The notes: generated by a model from the sequence alone, not told the origin. 64,000 nucleotides of DNA from Marvinbryantia formatexigens DSM 14469 (GCF_025148285.1 NZ_CP102268.1:4433501-4497500); one strand, 5' to 3'; counted from the stretch's first letter, positions 25,661-34,125 are shown. Numbers and translations: made by a program.

Positions 25661-25694
25661 AAGCCAGAAAGTTCCATTACTCACTTTCTGGCTT
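25661..25694 (-). terminator. Intrinsic terminator after the GNAT toxin gene
   Basis: AAGCCAGAAAGT and ACTTTCTGGCTT form a perfect 12-bp stem. On the minus strand it is followed by TTTAACGTTT, five bases after the end of the acetyltransferase gene; it may also end mobC transcripts. Confidence 0.8.
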
Positions 25695-25699
25695 AAATG

Positions 25700-26284
25700 C
25701 TAAAAGAAATTAAATAGCTGAATGTACTTTGTATGGTCATTTACGGAATATCTTTCGTTAAATGGCATAAAGCCATTCTTTTCACTCTGGTAGAAATTCA
25801 ATAGCTTTATCTTATCCTCACATTCCAGAAACACGATTCCCCCGCCAATATCGTGCTGAACCTTCTCCAGAATTTCAAATGTCAGATCCATCAATTCATT
25901 TCCATTGATTCCCTTTCCTTCATCCACAGCATAATTTTTCCCAAACTGCGCGATCAGAAAGGCGGATACCGTATAGCTGTCTGATTCCGAATCCAGTATT
26001 GCATATCTGCTTATTTTCTTCCGCTTAGAATTGGACAGATTTGCACTGCCAATCTCAACCGCTTTATGGGCCAGTGTAAAAACCGCCGCTATCTTACCAT
26101 GTTCATTTACCACAAAATATGTAACGGACAGTTTCTTCCTTGCAAACTCAATCGCATTATTTACTACGAATTGTTCAATTTCCGGATTAATCGGACAGGA
26201 AAAATCGGAAAGACACTTTTTCAGTTCTGCCTCTCCGATTGCTCCCAGCATATCTAAAATATTTATCGTATCGAACTGTCTCAT
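25700..26284 (-). CDS. GNAT-family acetyltransferase, probable toxin of a toxin-antitoxin pair
   Basis: This 194-residue GNAT-like protein (LSVTYFVVNEHGKIAAVFTL; DLTFEILEKVQHDIGGGIVF; FLECEDKIKLLNFYQSEKNG, a typical GNAT final motif) has its ATG overlapping the TGA of a small upstream gene as ATGA. Acetyltransferase toxins of this arrangement modify aminoacyl-tRNA and stop translation; that activity is inferred. It is near mobC in the mobile region, fitting a stabilisation role. The terminator is immediately downstream. Confidence 0.75.
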   Translation of the reverse strand: MRQFDTINILDMLGAIGEAELKKCLSDFSCPINPEIEQFVVNNAIEFARKKLSVTYFVVNEHGKIAAVFTLAHKAVEIGSANLSNSKRKKISRYAILDSESDSYTVSAFLIAQFGKNYAVDEGKGINGNELMDLTFEILEKVQHDIGGGIVFLECEDKIKLLNFYQSEKNGFMPFNERYSVNDHTKYIQLFNFF

Positions 26285-26466
26285 TTGCCTGTTTCTCCCT
26301 TTGCCATCAGCCGCCGGATCGCATCATAATCTGTCAACGGCGGTTTTACTGGTGCAGACGGCTTTCTCTTAGGCTTATTCTCTGAAGCTGCCAGCGCATC
26401 AATAAAGGCTTCCGCCTGCTTCGGATCGTCAATACGAACTTTTGCAAAAATACTCGATGTAGCCAT
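26281..26466 (-). CDS. Small antitoxin-like partner of the GNAT toxin
   Basis: I start at ATG 26466 (MATSSIFAKVRIDDPKQAEA), with GGAGGTG six bases upstream; a longer frame lacks a site. The 61-residue product has a short ordered N-terminus, a basic proline-rich middle (KPKRKPSAPVKPP) and a C-terminal helix DYDAIRRLMAKGE that could wrap the toxin. The ATGA overlap with the acetyltransferase gene is the usual antitoxin-toxin organisation. It is not a classical DUF1778 protein. Confidence 0.7.
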   Translation of the reverse strand: MATSSIFAKVRIDDPKQAEAFIDALAASENKPKRKPSAPVKPPLTDYDAIRRLMAKGETGK

Positions 26467-26680
26467 AATCGCACCTCCTTCTCCAAATGGCTTATAATAG
26501 TATATGCTGAAAAGACAATCAACCATATCATTTGCTTTACTGCCTTTTCTTTAGTTTTATTCTAAATCAGATTTTTCCGGACGTCAACCACCATATTTTT
26601 TATTATTTTATGGAATAATGGCATGTCCCGGTTTCATGAATTTCATGCGGATACCAGGAGTGCGTCCCGGTTTAAATATA
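26467..26680. other. Gene-free boundary between accessory and core-like DNA
   Basis: AT-rich sequence upstream of the antitoxin. It contains two copies of GTCCCGGTTT about 35 bases apart. GC content rises to the right of about 27 kb. No attachment site could be identified because the other element end is outside the window. Confidence 0.35.
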
Positions 26681-26739
26681 AAAAACCTTACCGCCGCACC
26701 CGGCAGTCTCTGGTCCCTGCACAGGTTCGGCGGTAAGGT
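26681..26739 (-). terminator. Intrinsic terminator for the acidic exported protein gene
   Basis: ACCTTACCGCCG (26685-26696) and CGGCGGTAAGGT (26728-26739) form a perfect 12-bp stem, followed on the minus strand by TTTTTTATA. It lies about 70 bases after the stop at 26811. Confidence 0.8.
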
Positions 26740-26810
26740 ACACACACAAAAAGGAGAAAAGGTATTCTATATGAAAAAATTAGTATGCATCTTTATACTC
26801 TATGTATATT

Positions 26811-27545
26811 CTATGACTGCTGCACGACCATAATCTGTACGGCGTTTCCGTCCTCATCCAGCTGAATCGCCAGGATGTCGCCTTCCAGTATATCCGTCAG
26901 TGCAAGCTCTTCTGCTTCCGACAGCTCTTCCGTTCCTTCGTCTGCAGTATCCGTCAGCTCCGTGTTTTCTGCGGTTTCTGCTTCTGTTGTATCTTCCGCT
27001 GCCGTGCTGTCACTGTCTGTCAGTGTTTCTGTATCATCCGCTTCCTCTGCGGTTCCGTCCTCCTGGGAATCTTCAAGGTCCTTGAGGCTTTCTTTTGCCG
27101 TTTCCCAGTCTACCTGCAGAATTGTAACATCCTCCGCTACTGTCACGGTTTTTTCCTCGCCCGTCAGCTCAAGCTCTGGTTCCTGGGCTGTCCCGGAGGT
27201 ATCGGATGTATCTGCTGATGTGTCGTCTGCCGTCGCGGTATCCGTGGTGTCCTCCGATGCCGCCTCCGTGTCGTCCTCTGCTAAAACGTCCCCGGAAGCG
27301 CCGCTCTCTCCGGCATCCGTATCGTCCTCAGGCAATGTTCCGACTGCAATCGTAATACTGTCTTCACCGACCTCCTTTACTTCCCCGATAATTATGTCAG
27401 ATTTCTCCTGCTCCCCGGTCTCTTCTGACGAAAGAACCGTTTCACTTACTGCTTCTGTATCTTCCTCAGCAAAAGCGCTCACTCCGGATACAGCAAGAGC
27501 CAATCCCAAAATTACCGCTATCTGTTTTCTTCTCAATGTTATCAA
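26811..27545 (-). CDS. Exported, highly acidic Ser/Thr/Glu/Asp-rich protein of unknown function
   Basis: This 244-residue protein has a signal peptide (LRRKQIAVILGLALAVSGVSAF with AFA cleavage). Short ordered strands (DIIIGEVKEVGEDSITIAVG; KTVTVAEDVTILQVDW; DILEGDILAIQLDEDGNAVQ) are separated by long disordered tracts rich in D, E, T and S. The ordered pieces look like a small beta-barrel of the kind that repeats G-x-V-x-x-V...I-T-I-x-V (DUF5666-like). It is probably secreted. Neighbours give no functional clue. The acidic linkers make the frame look low-complexity, but the signal peptide and terminator support a real gene. Confidence 0.75.
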   Translation of the reverse strand: MITLRRKQIAVILGLALAVSGVSAFAEEDTEAVSETVLSSEETGEQEKSDIIIGEVKEVGEDSITIAVGTLPEDDTDAGESGASGDVLAEDDTEAASEDTTDTATADDTSADTSDTSGTAQEPELELTGEEKTVTVAEDVTILQVDWETAKESLKDLEDSQEDGTAEEADDTETLTDSDSTAAEDTTEAETAENTELTDTADEGTEELSEAEELALTDILEGDILAIQLDEDGNAVQIMVVQQS

Positions 27546-27700
27546 ATCCTTTCCTGCTCCCCCTGCGGGGATTCTTCGTAGCTACTATTTCCTGTCGACA
27601 CTGATAATATAACAAATAAATATGTCCGGTTTGTGGAGACGAAGTGACTCTTTTGTGGTGATTTTGTTATCTGATTATTAACAAAATATAAATCAGAAAA

Positions 27701-28192
27701 TTACAGTTTTTCGTATGCGATCCGCGGGGAACCGTCCCCGGTGTAAATGATGCCGCATTCCCGGAAACCGTTCTTTTTTATAAGATGCTGCATCACTTTA
27801 TTGTCCTTGTGGGTATCTATCCGCAAATGCCGGATCTGCTGTTCTGCAAACGTCACAGCCGCACCAAGGATTCCATGTACCGTCCCGTCCCCCGCAACAC
27901 GGTGTATTGTACCGTAAACCTCATCAGACAGCCATCTGCCCTGCTCTATCCTTGCATAAGTCGGATCTTCTCCAATAAAAAAAGTAAAAACGCCATGAAT
28001 CACAGCTTTCTCTTTTATCACGTATAGCTGTCCGGCTCTGATATCCTCCGCAACCAGCTCTTCCGGCGGATAACTGTCCTTCCATTGGAACGCATTTCCC
28101 GTCTTTTTCATAAATCCGCGCGCATACGCATAAATCTCCAGTATTCCCGGCAGATCCTGCTCTTCTGCCTTAATTATCTCAAATTTCTGCAT
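27701..28192 (-). CDS. GNAT-family N-acetyltransferase
   Basis: The start is ATG 28192 (MQKFEIIKAEEQDLPGILEI) with AAGGAGGG upstream; the longer frame to 28297 is unsupported. The 163-residue product has GNAT features: Y-rich substrate region (ARGFMKKTGNAFQWKDSYPP), GILGAAVTFAEQQIRHLRID, and HKDNKVMQHLIKKNGFRECG, the usual final acetyl-CoA segment. It resembles the acetyltransferases annotated generally as GNAT in Clostridia; the substrate is unknown. It is the first gene of the GC-richer half. Confidence 0.85.
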   Translation of the reverse strand: MQKFEIIKAEEQDLPGILEIYAYARGFMKKTGNAFQWKDSYPPEELVAEDIRAGQLYVIKEKAVIHGVFTFFIGEDPTYARIEQGRWLSDEVYGTIHRVAGDGTVHGILGAAVTFAEQQIRHLRIDTHKDNKVMQHLIKKNGFRECGIIYTGDGSPRIAYEKL

Positions 28193-28238
28193 CTTTTCCC
28201 TCCTTATGATATAGCCCCCAATATGATGCCTACGGAAT

Positions 28239-28362
28239 GTTTCTGTGAACGAAGTAAACAATACTGGAATTATAGCATAAATTTCCTCTTCCGTCACCTC
28301 TCATTGACCGGATGCTTCTGCTGTGATATAATCCATTTGCTGTGAACGGATTGAACAGTAAC
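28239..28362. repeat. Two degenerate copies of the GTTACTGTGAAC hairpin repeat
   Basis: TTTCTGTGAACGAAGTAAAC (about 28240-28260) and TGTGAACGGATTGAACAGTA (28341-28360) are variants of a 27-base hairpin repeat that is exact at 47358-47384 (reverse) and 50483-50509. They lie between divergent acetyltransferase and MATE genes. Confidence 0.5.
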
Positions 28363-28451
28363 ATCATCCACGATGTCAGGATTCCGTGAGCGCACAGAGC
28401 GCAAAAATCGTGACATCATGGGTATCATTTCAAAAGATAAAGGTGAGGATT

Positions 28452-29816
28452 ATGAAGAAACGCAACTATGAAATCGATATGTGCAGCGGCACCATCATGG
28501 ATAAGCTGATTACATTTTCACTGCCGCTGATGCTTTCCGGCGTTCTGCAGCTTATGTTTAATGCTGTGGATATTGTGATTGTGGGAAGATTTACCGGAAG
28601 CGAGGCGCTTGCCGCTGTCGGCTCCACTTCCGCCCTGATTAATGTATTTACCAATCTGTTTATGGGAGTTTCGCTTGGCAGCAATGTGCTGGCTGCCCGC
28701 TTTTATGCGTCCGGAAGGACAAAAGAAATGTCGGAGACGGTACATACCTCGATTCTGTTCGCTCTGATAAGCGGAATTGTCATGGCTGTTATCGGGCTGA
28801 TTTTTTCCCGCGCCGCCCTGGAGCTGATGGGAACGCCCGCCGATGTCATCGACCATTCCACGCTCTATATGCGGATTTATTTTCTGGGGATGCCCTTTTT
28901 TATGCTTTATAACTATGGCGCTTCCATCCTGCGCGCCGTCGGCGATACCAGAAGACCGCTGATTTTTCTGATAATTTCCGGGCTGCTGAACGCCGGGCTG
29001 AATATGTTTCTTGTTATCGTGTTCCATCTGGGCGTTGCCGGTGTCGCCATCGCGACCGTTATTTCCCAGATGGTCTCCTGCGTCCTGGTGCTGCGCTGTC
29101 TGTGCCGCTCGGAAGGCAGCTATCAGCTCCGCCTGTCAGATCTGACGCTGAAATGGCAGTATCTGAGGCAGATTTTCCAGGTAGGCATTCCCGCCGGCAT
29201 CCAGAGCACCGTCATCAATTTTTCCAACGTGCTCCTGCAGTCCTCCGTCAATTCCTTCGGCTCCACCGCGATGGCGGGATATACGGCGGCAAATAATATC
29301 TTAAGCTTTCTGTATGTGACGGTCAATTCCATCACGCAGGCGTGCATGAGCTTCACCAGCCAGAATTACGGCGTCGGCAATTACCGGCGCATGGACAAGA
29401 TTCTTGCCGACTGTGTGGTGTTATCCGTCGGCGCCTCGACGGTGCTCGGCTGCGTCGCCTATTTCTTCGGACCGGAGATTTTAACGGTTTATACATCCGA
29501 CCCGGAGGTCGTGAAATGCGGCACGGAGGTGCTCGCCTTCACCACAACCACCTATTTTCTGTGCGGTCTGATGGACCTGTTTCCGGGACCGATGCGCGGA
29601 ATGGGCTATTCCGCCGTTCCGATGCTGCTGTCCATCATCGGGACCGTCGGCACCAGAATCGTCTGGATATTCGGCTTTTTCCCGCACAACCGGTCGCTTT
29701 CCTTCCTGTTTCTCTCCTACCCGGCGTCCTGGATTTTTTCTATCATTCTGCAGATCATCTGCCTTTATTTTGTCCGCAGAAGGGTTTATCCGGCGTCCGA
29801 AAGAAAGCTGCGGTAA
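28452..29816 (+). CDS. MATE-family efflux transporter (full length)
   Basis: The start is ATG 28452 (MKKRNYEIDMCSGTIMDKLI) with AAAGGTGAGGAT upstream. The 454-residue product has the twelve-helix MATE pattern, including LPLMLSGVLQLMFNAVDIVI in helix 1, ALAAVGSTSALINVFTNLFM, and the second-half equivalent FQVGIPAGIQSTVINFSNVL. It exports drugs or metabolites using Na+ or H+. Unlike the copy at 3.4-4.4 kb it shows no deletion. Its 3' end overlaps a convergent winged-helix gene by 31 bases. Confidence 0.92.
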   Translation: MKKRNYEIDMCSGTIMDKLITFSLPLMLSGVLQLMFNAVDIVIVGRFTGSEALAAVGSTSALINVFTNLFMGVSLGSNVLAARFYASGRTKEMSETVHTSILFALISGIVMAVIGLIFSRAALELMGTPADVIDHSTLYMRIYFLGMPFFMLYNYGASILRAVGDTRRPLIFLIISGLLNAGLNMFLVIVFHLGVAGVAIATVISQMVSCVLVLRCLCRSEGSYQLRLSDLTLKWQYLRQIFQVGIPAGIQSTVINFSNVLLQSSVNSFGSTAMAGYTAANNILSFLYVTVNSITQACMSFTSQNYGVGNYRRMDKILADCVVLSVGASTVLGCVAYFFGPEILTVYTSDPEVVKCGTEVLAFTTTTYFLCGLMDLFPGPMRGMGYSAVPMLLSIIGTVGTRIVWIFGFFPHNRSLSFLFLSYPASWIFSIILQIICLYFVRRRVYPASERKLR

Positions 29817-30472
29817 AGCGCCTCCCCGGAAATGCTGTAGCCGACTGAGCGCACACAGCGTATCACGCTGCCCAGCCCGCTCTGCTGCCGGATGCTGCTG
29901 ATATGCGTGTCAATATTGCGCTGGCTGCTGCGCATTCTCGACGGCAGCCGGTCGTTTATGTACTGGCGCGAAACCACGCGGTCCAGGTTTTCCAGCAAAA
30001 TCAGCAGAATATCAAAATCCACCTGCCTCATCCGCAGCTCGGCGCCATTTCGGCACACGGTTCTGCTGGCGGGGCAGATTTCAATATTCCCGAACACCCA
30101 GGTGCGCTCCTGCCAGACTTTCGGGCTGACGCATTCCCGGACTGCCTTGCAGAAGGAAGCGTATTGAAAGGGATACAGTACCCGGCAGCCGGCATTCTCC
30201 AGGTCCCGTCCTGCCGTACTCCATTCCCCGGTGGAATCCGGCAGAAAGATTACCGGGAAACGAATGGAAATCACCAGAAATACATCCTTTTTCATCTTCT
30301 TCAGCGCTTCCCCGTCCGCCAGAATCAGTATTATACAGTCGTCCCTGCCGCCGTTTTCCCGCAGAAAGCATTCCAGGCTGCGAGTGCGCAGTCCTTCCCG
30401 GAAAGCGTATCTCTCAGCCTGTTCTCTCATTTCTTCATCCTGTATTCCATTTATAATTGTCAGTGCGCTCAT
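29786..30472 (-). CDS. OmpR-type winged-helix transcriptional regulator
   Basis: This 228-residue protein has a C-terminal OmpR/PhoB winged helix (about 124-220: ERTWVFGNIEICPASRTVCR; MRQVDFDILLILLENLDRVV; NIDTHISSIRQQSGLGSVIR). The N-terminal domain is receiver-sized but lacks an obvious phospho-aspartate motif, so it may be an atypical response regulator. No histidine kinase is adjacent. Convergent overlap with the MATE gene suggests a link between the two. GGAGGTTGCACC precedes ATG 30472. Confidence 0.75.
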   Translation of the reverse strand: MSALTIINGIQDEEMREQAERYAFREGLRTRSLECFLRENGGRDDCIILILADGEALKKMKKDVFLVISIRFPVIFLPDSTGEWSTAGRDLENAGCRVLYPFQYASFCKAVRECVSPKVWQERTWVFGNIEICPASRTVCRNGAELRMRQVDFDILLILLENLDRVVSRQYINDRLPSRMRSSQRNIDTHISSIRQQSGLGSVIRCVRSVGYSISGEALYRSFLSDAG

Positions 30473-30641
30473 GGTGCAACCTCCTGCAGATATAAATATA
30501 TGATGCTTCCGGATTGCAGCGCACAGGCAGTCCTTCCAGGCTTTGCACCATGCATTCCTGCAATCCTGGCATCCAGTATAAAGCAGAAAGCTAAACCCAA
30601 TTTAAACGCAGACTGTAAATTTGTGGATTCTTTGTGAACCG

Positions 30642-30815
30642 GTAACCGTTCCGCCAAAGAACCCTGTATGGCACCGTTGATTTCGCACGGCGCGTTACCT
30701 GTGAACGTAACCGTTCCGCCGCAGAGCGCCTGTATGGCACCGTTGATTTCGCACGGCGCGTTACCTGTGAATGTAACCGTTCCGCCACAGAACGCCTGTA
30801 TGGCACAGCAGCGGG
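30642..30815. repeat. Tandem repeat, 65/66-bp unit, about 2.6 copies
   Basis: The unit begins GTAACCGTTCCGCC and contains CTGTATGGCACCG and TTTCGCACGGCGCGTTACCT. Starts are at 30642, 30707 and 30773. Copies 1 and 2 differ at a handful of bases. Read in one minus frame the repeat gives a 22-residue period with many arginines, but I take this as incidental. It occupies most of the 358-base gap between regulator and ABC permease. Confidence 0.85.
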
Positions 30816-30830
30816 ACGGTTATGCGGACA

Positions 30831-31847
30831 TTAGCTCGAACGGATTTCCTGCCGCATAAATCCCACGTAGGAGCCGCCGAAGGCTATCAGCATCATCGCA
30901 ACCAGCGCAACCAGATGCGGCCACACCAGCAGCAGGCTCTGTCCGAGGGACAGATAGCCCGAAATCGCCCCATCAAGCTGACTTACCGTCACCACGTTCA
31001 CCGTGCGCACACTTGGGCTCATAATCGTCGACACCGCCTCGCTGTAAAGATAATACGGCGATATCCTGTTCAGATTCAGCGTCAGCGTATAGTTGCTCAC
31101 GGAATTTACCATTGAATTATAGTAATCATCCACCGGATAAATCACGTTTGCAATGATGCTGGCAATCAGGCTCATAAACAGCGCGAAGAAAATCCACAGG
31201 GAGATCACCGCCAGCGCCGAGGTCGCCGAATGCCGGCAGAACACGGAAAATAAGATGGACAGTGCCAGCCAGAAAGCGATATACACCACCGTAAACAGAA
31301 GGAAAAAGAATATCCTGCCGATTTCCTCCGCCTGCGGCACCAGCCCGGTACTGAGCATTCCGACTGCCCCGATCAGAATCCCCATCGAAAATACCATAAT
31401 CGTGATAACCGCACTGCCGGCAAGAAATTTTCCGATAATAATGGAATCCCGGTAAATCGGCTGCGCCACCAGCCGGTTCAAGGTTCCGGAGCTGCGCTCG
31501 CTGTTGATTGCGTCAAAACCCAGCGTCAGTCCCACAAAGGGACCGAGCAGCGCAATAAAGGTCATAAATGAGGGAATCGATTCCCCGCTTGTGCTGTACA
31601 GCTTTAAAAACAGAAAATTGCTGTCGTTCTCCACCGCCTCCGAGAATCCGGACAGCGCCCCGTAGAGGCTGGCAATACAGGTCGCGTAAATCAGTACGAG
31701 AATAATAAGGAAGCGCCTGCTCCGCAGATGGTCCGCCAGCTCCTTCCTGAAAAGTGCTTTCAGCCCGGTGCCGCCGCTCACATGTACGGTCTTTTCCGCC
31801 GTGCGGGGCATCTTTTTTGTTTTACTTTTTATTGCGATTGTTTTCAT
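30831..31847 (-). CDS. ABC-2 type transporter permease
   Basis: The start at ATG 31847 (MKTIAIKSKTKKMPRTAEKT) overlaps the ATPase gene by 26 bases. The 338-residue membrane protein has an N-terminal helix (RFLIILVLIYATCIASLYGA), a large outer loop, and an ABC-2 core (SGTLNRLVAQPIYRDSIIIG, then ILIGAVGMLSTGL). It forms the channel with the upstream ATPase. Together with the NEW3-domain surface protein it makes a three-gene leftward operon. The substrate is unknown; the ABC-2 family exports lipids, polymers or peptides. Confidence 0.88.
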   Translation of the reverse strand: MKTIAIKSKTKKMPRTAEKTVHVSGGTGLKALFRKELADHLRSRRFLIILVLIYATCIASLYGALSGFSEAVENDSNFLFLKLYSTSGESIPSFMTFIALLGPFVGLTLGFDAINSERSSGTLNRLVAQPIYRDSIIIGKFLAGSAVITIMVFSMGILIGAVGMLSTGLVPQAEEIGRIFFFLLFTVVYIAFWLALSILFSVFCRHSATSALAVISLWIFFALFMSLIASIIANVIYPVDDYYNSMVNSVSNYTLTLNLNRISPYYLYSEAVSTIMSPSVRTVNVVTVSQLDGAISGYLSLGQSLLLVWPHLVALVAMMLIAFGGSYVGFMRQEIRSS

Positions 31848-32595
31848 CACTCTGCCCTGCCTTTTCAAAATATAGTCTGTAAATCTCATCCAGGTCGGCG
31901 CCCTCCTGGTTCACCTGTCTGCCCAGCTCGGCAATCTTTCCGCACGCAATCAGCCTGCCGTTTACGAAAATACCCACCCGGTCGCATATCTGCTGAATCT
32001 GGTAAAGCTGATGGGAGGAAATGAGCAGCGTCCGCCCATCCTCGCTGGCAAGCTCGCGCATCAGTGTCAGCAGCTCCCGCATTCCCTCCGGGTCGATGCC
32101 GAGCGTCGGCTCATCCATGATGATGACGCGCGGGTCCTTCATCAGTACGTCCGCGATGCCGAGCCTCTGTTTCATACCCTTTGAGTAGGTTCCTGTTTTC
32201 TGGTCGCCGTATTCCTTCATACCGACCCGCACCAGCAGGCGCTCGATCCGCTCTTCTATTACTTCCTCCCCAATTCCGTTCAGCCTGCCGGTAAAGCGCA
32301 GATTCTGCCTGCCGGTCATATCCGGATAGAATCCGATGTTGTCCGGCATGTATCCGGCAATGCTTTTCACCGCCACCGGGTTGCGCGTGCAGTCAATCCC
32401 TTCGATGAACGCCCTGCCGGCGGTCGGCTCCGTCAGTCCGAGCAGCATCAGAATGGTCGTCGTTTTTCCGGCTCCGTTCGGACCGAGCAGACCGAAAATT
32501 TCACCTTTGTTGATGGAGAGATTGAGCCCGTTCACCGCAATTTTGCTCCCGTAGTGTTTGGTGAGCCCCTGCATCTCAATCATTTTCTGTTCCAT
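31822..32595 (-). CDS. ABC transporter ATP-binding protein
   Basis: This 257-residue ATPase has Walker A GPNGAGKTTTILMLLG, signature YSKGMKQRLGIADVLMKDPR, Walker B VIIMDEPTLGIDPEG and switch histidine in LLISSHQLYQIQQICDRVGI. It is paired with the ABC-2 permease (26-base overlap) and follows the NEW3-domain gene by three bases. GGAGAAGG precedes ATG 32595. Type CcmA/NatA-like exporters share this shape. Confidence 0.95.
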   Translation of the reverse strand: MEQKMIEMQGLTKHYGSKIAVNGLNLSINKGEIFGLLGPNGAGKTTTILMLLGLTEPTAGRAFIEGIDCTRNPVAVKSIAGYMPDNIGFYPDMTGRQNLRFTGRLNGIGEEVIEERIERLLVRVGMKEYGDQKTGTYSKGMKQRLGIADVLMKDPRVIIMDEPTLGIDPEGMRELLTLMRELASEDGRTLLISSHQLYQIQQICDRVGIFVNGRLIACGKIAELGRQVNQEGADLDEIYRLYFEKAGQSDENNRNKK

Positions 32596-32598
32596 ATG

Positions 32599-33810
32599 CT
32601 ACCTTCTCCCGTATTTTTTAAATAAAAAGCCAAGTCCGGCGAGCAGTACCACAATAATCGCCACCGCGACGATTCCCCACAGGGTCTGCGTCTTTACCGA
32701 TACCCGGAACTCCGCCGTCGAGGTCGTCTCATCGTTGCTGACGGTAAGCGAGGTCACATAGTCTCCGGTAATCGCATCGGAGGACGGTTTGATGTAAGCG
32801 GTCAGCTCTTTTGTCGCGCCTGCTTCCAGCAGCTCGATATCCGATTCGTCGAAGCGCACTTCCCAGTCGGTCGGTGCCGAGGAGGTCAGATTCAGATTCG
32901 TCAGATCCACATTTCCGTTATTGGTGATGCTGATGGTCACCGCCTTCTCCTCGTTCGCGTAAGCATCCAGGCTTAAATTTCCGGTCGGCGTGGACAGCTC
33001 CACATCATAGGAGCCGGTAATCGTTACCTTCAGCTCTGTGGACAGTGTCTCGTTTGCGGAAATCGCCGTGCACGGGATGGTATATTCGCCCTCCGTGATG
33101 GTCTCTGGCGGCATTACATCCACCGTCAGCCCCTGGCTGGAGCCCGCCTCCACCGTAATGCTCGCCACATGGCTGCTCTCACCGGACGGTGTAAACGATA
33201 CCTGCCAGCCGCTTTCTGCTTCCGCCGCCAGGCTGTAGGTCTGATCGGTTCCCCGGTTATTCACCAGCGTTGTATCAAAACTGAAGCTCGTTCCGGAAGC
33301 CCCCTGCTGCTCCGGATATTCCGAAGTAAAGCTGCTCTGCCCGTTATCCGTCTCCGATACATTCACCTCCAGCTCCAGTGTATCCGAGATACCGCCGCCC
33401 GCATCCGCCTTCAGGGTAATGCTGTAGGCGCCCTCCTCCGCCTCATCGGGAAGCGTCAGATTGAAGGTGGCAAGCTCTGAGGAGGCGTCCTCCGATTTAT
33501 CGTCTATATGTACCTTCGAAATTTCACTGCTGTTGCTCTTAAAATACCCTTCCCAGCCCTCCGGGATTTCTTCCACGGAAAGCGCGGCATCGTAGCTCTC
33601 CCCGGAGAGACTTGCAAAATCCAGCCCGAAGCTGACGCTCTCTCCCGCCTTCACCGTAATGCCCGGATAGTCCGTGCTCATGTCGATGCCCGCGCTGTCC
33701 TCCTCTGTCTCCGCAGCAAACGCCGTCTGACAGCCTCCCGCTGCCAGCACCCCTGCCAGCATCGCTGCCGCCAGCCTGGCGCAGCCCCTTCTTCTCCATC
33801 CGTTTTCCAT
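32599..33810 (-). CDS. Exported NEW3-domain protein with C-terminal membrane anchor
   Basis: The start at ATG 33810 (MENGWRRRGCARLAAAMLAG) is supported by AGGAAAA; longer frames lack a site. The 403-residue product has a signal peptide, then two to three immunoglobulin-like NEW3 repeats (YPGITVKAGESVSFGLDFAS; GTDQTYSLAAEAESGWQVSF; DLTNLNLTSSAPTDWEVRFD). It ends in one transmembrane helix and a basic tail (LLAGLGFLFKKYGRR). It probably works outside the cell with the ABC exporter encoded directly after it, as a substrate-binding or handling partner. Confidence 0.8.
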   Translation of the reverse strand: MENGWRRRGCARLAAAMLAGVLAAGGCQTAFAAETEEDSAGIDMSTDYPGITVKAGESVSFGLDFASLSGESYDAALSVEEIPEGWEGYFKSNSSEISKVHIDDKSEDASSELATFNLTLPDEAEEGAYSITLKADAGGGISDTLELEVNVSETDNGQSSFTSEYPEQQGASGTSFSFDTTLVNNRGTDQTYSLAAEAESGWQVSFTPSGESSHVASITVEAGSSQGLTVDVMPPETITEGEYTIPCTAISANETLSTELKVTITGSYDVELSTPTGNLSLDAYANEEKAVTISITNNGNVDLTNLNLTSSAPTDWEVRFDESDIELLEAGATKELTAYIKPSSDAITGDYVTSLTVSNDETTSTAEFRVSVKTQTLWGIVAVAIIVVLLAGLGFLFKKYGRR

Positions 33811-34093
33811 ATCATTTTCCTGCCTTTCTGTAGTTTTATTTAGCCACCCAGCCATGCGGCAGATATCAGAAACAGATATATCATGCCTGCCATCTGAGCA
33901 GTTACATTTTTCAGTCCGCGGCGCGCCGCCGGAACCATCCGTAATCCGGCAGCATCCGCAGACCTTTATGAAAAATATTTTAGGGGGATGATATGGAGAA
34001 TCATTGATAACTACGTAAGACAAGTATAAAAGAAACGCAAACTTTCTAAAAAATATATAAAATTGTCAAAAAATTGCGCGGTAAAAATGCAAA
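33811..34093. other. Intergenic region upstream of the ABC operon
   Basis: A 347-base gap runs from 33811 to 34157, its right end being a terminator. Promoter-like minus-strand text TTGACA and TATACT occurs, but not at ideal spacing. No gene, RNA or repeat is supported. Confidence 0.4.
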
Positions 34094-34125
34094 GGACTCC
34101 GGCGTCATATATCGTTCCGGAGTCC
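34094..34125 (-). terminator. Intrinsic terminator of nrdD
   Basis: GGACTCCGG and CCGGAGTCC form a 9-bp stem; the minus-strand 3' side continues TTTGCATTTTTACC. It lies 33 bases after the nrdD stop. Confidence 0.75.

Noticed and set aside
26618-26833. Plus-strand 71-codon frame ending MKKLVCIFILYVYSM...
   Set aside because: It crosses a terminator hairpin and overlaps the end of the acidic protein gene; the signal-like part is only 20 residues and poorly spaced from AAGGAG.
26875-27612. 245-codon Ser/Val-rich plus-strand frame
   Set aside because: It is the antisense of the acidic protein gene, whose Asp/Glu/Ser codons read as Val/Ser/Ala in reverse.
30591-30806. 71-codon frame with a 22-residue repeat
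   Set aside because: The periodicity comes from the intergenic tandem repeat; there is no start site and composition is Arg-rich.
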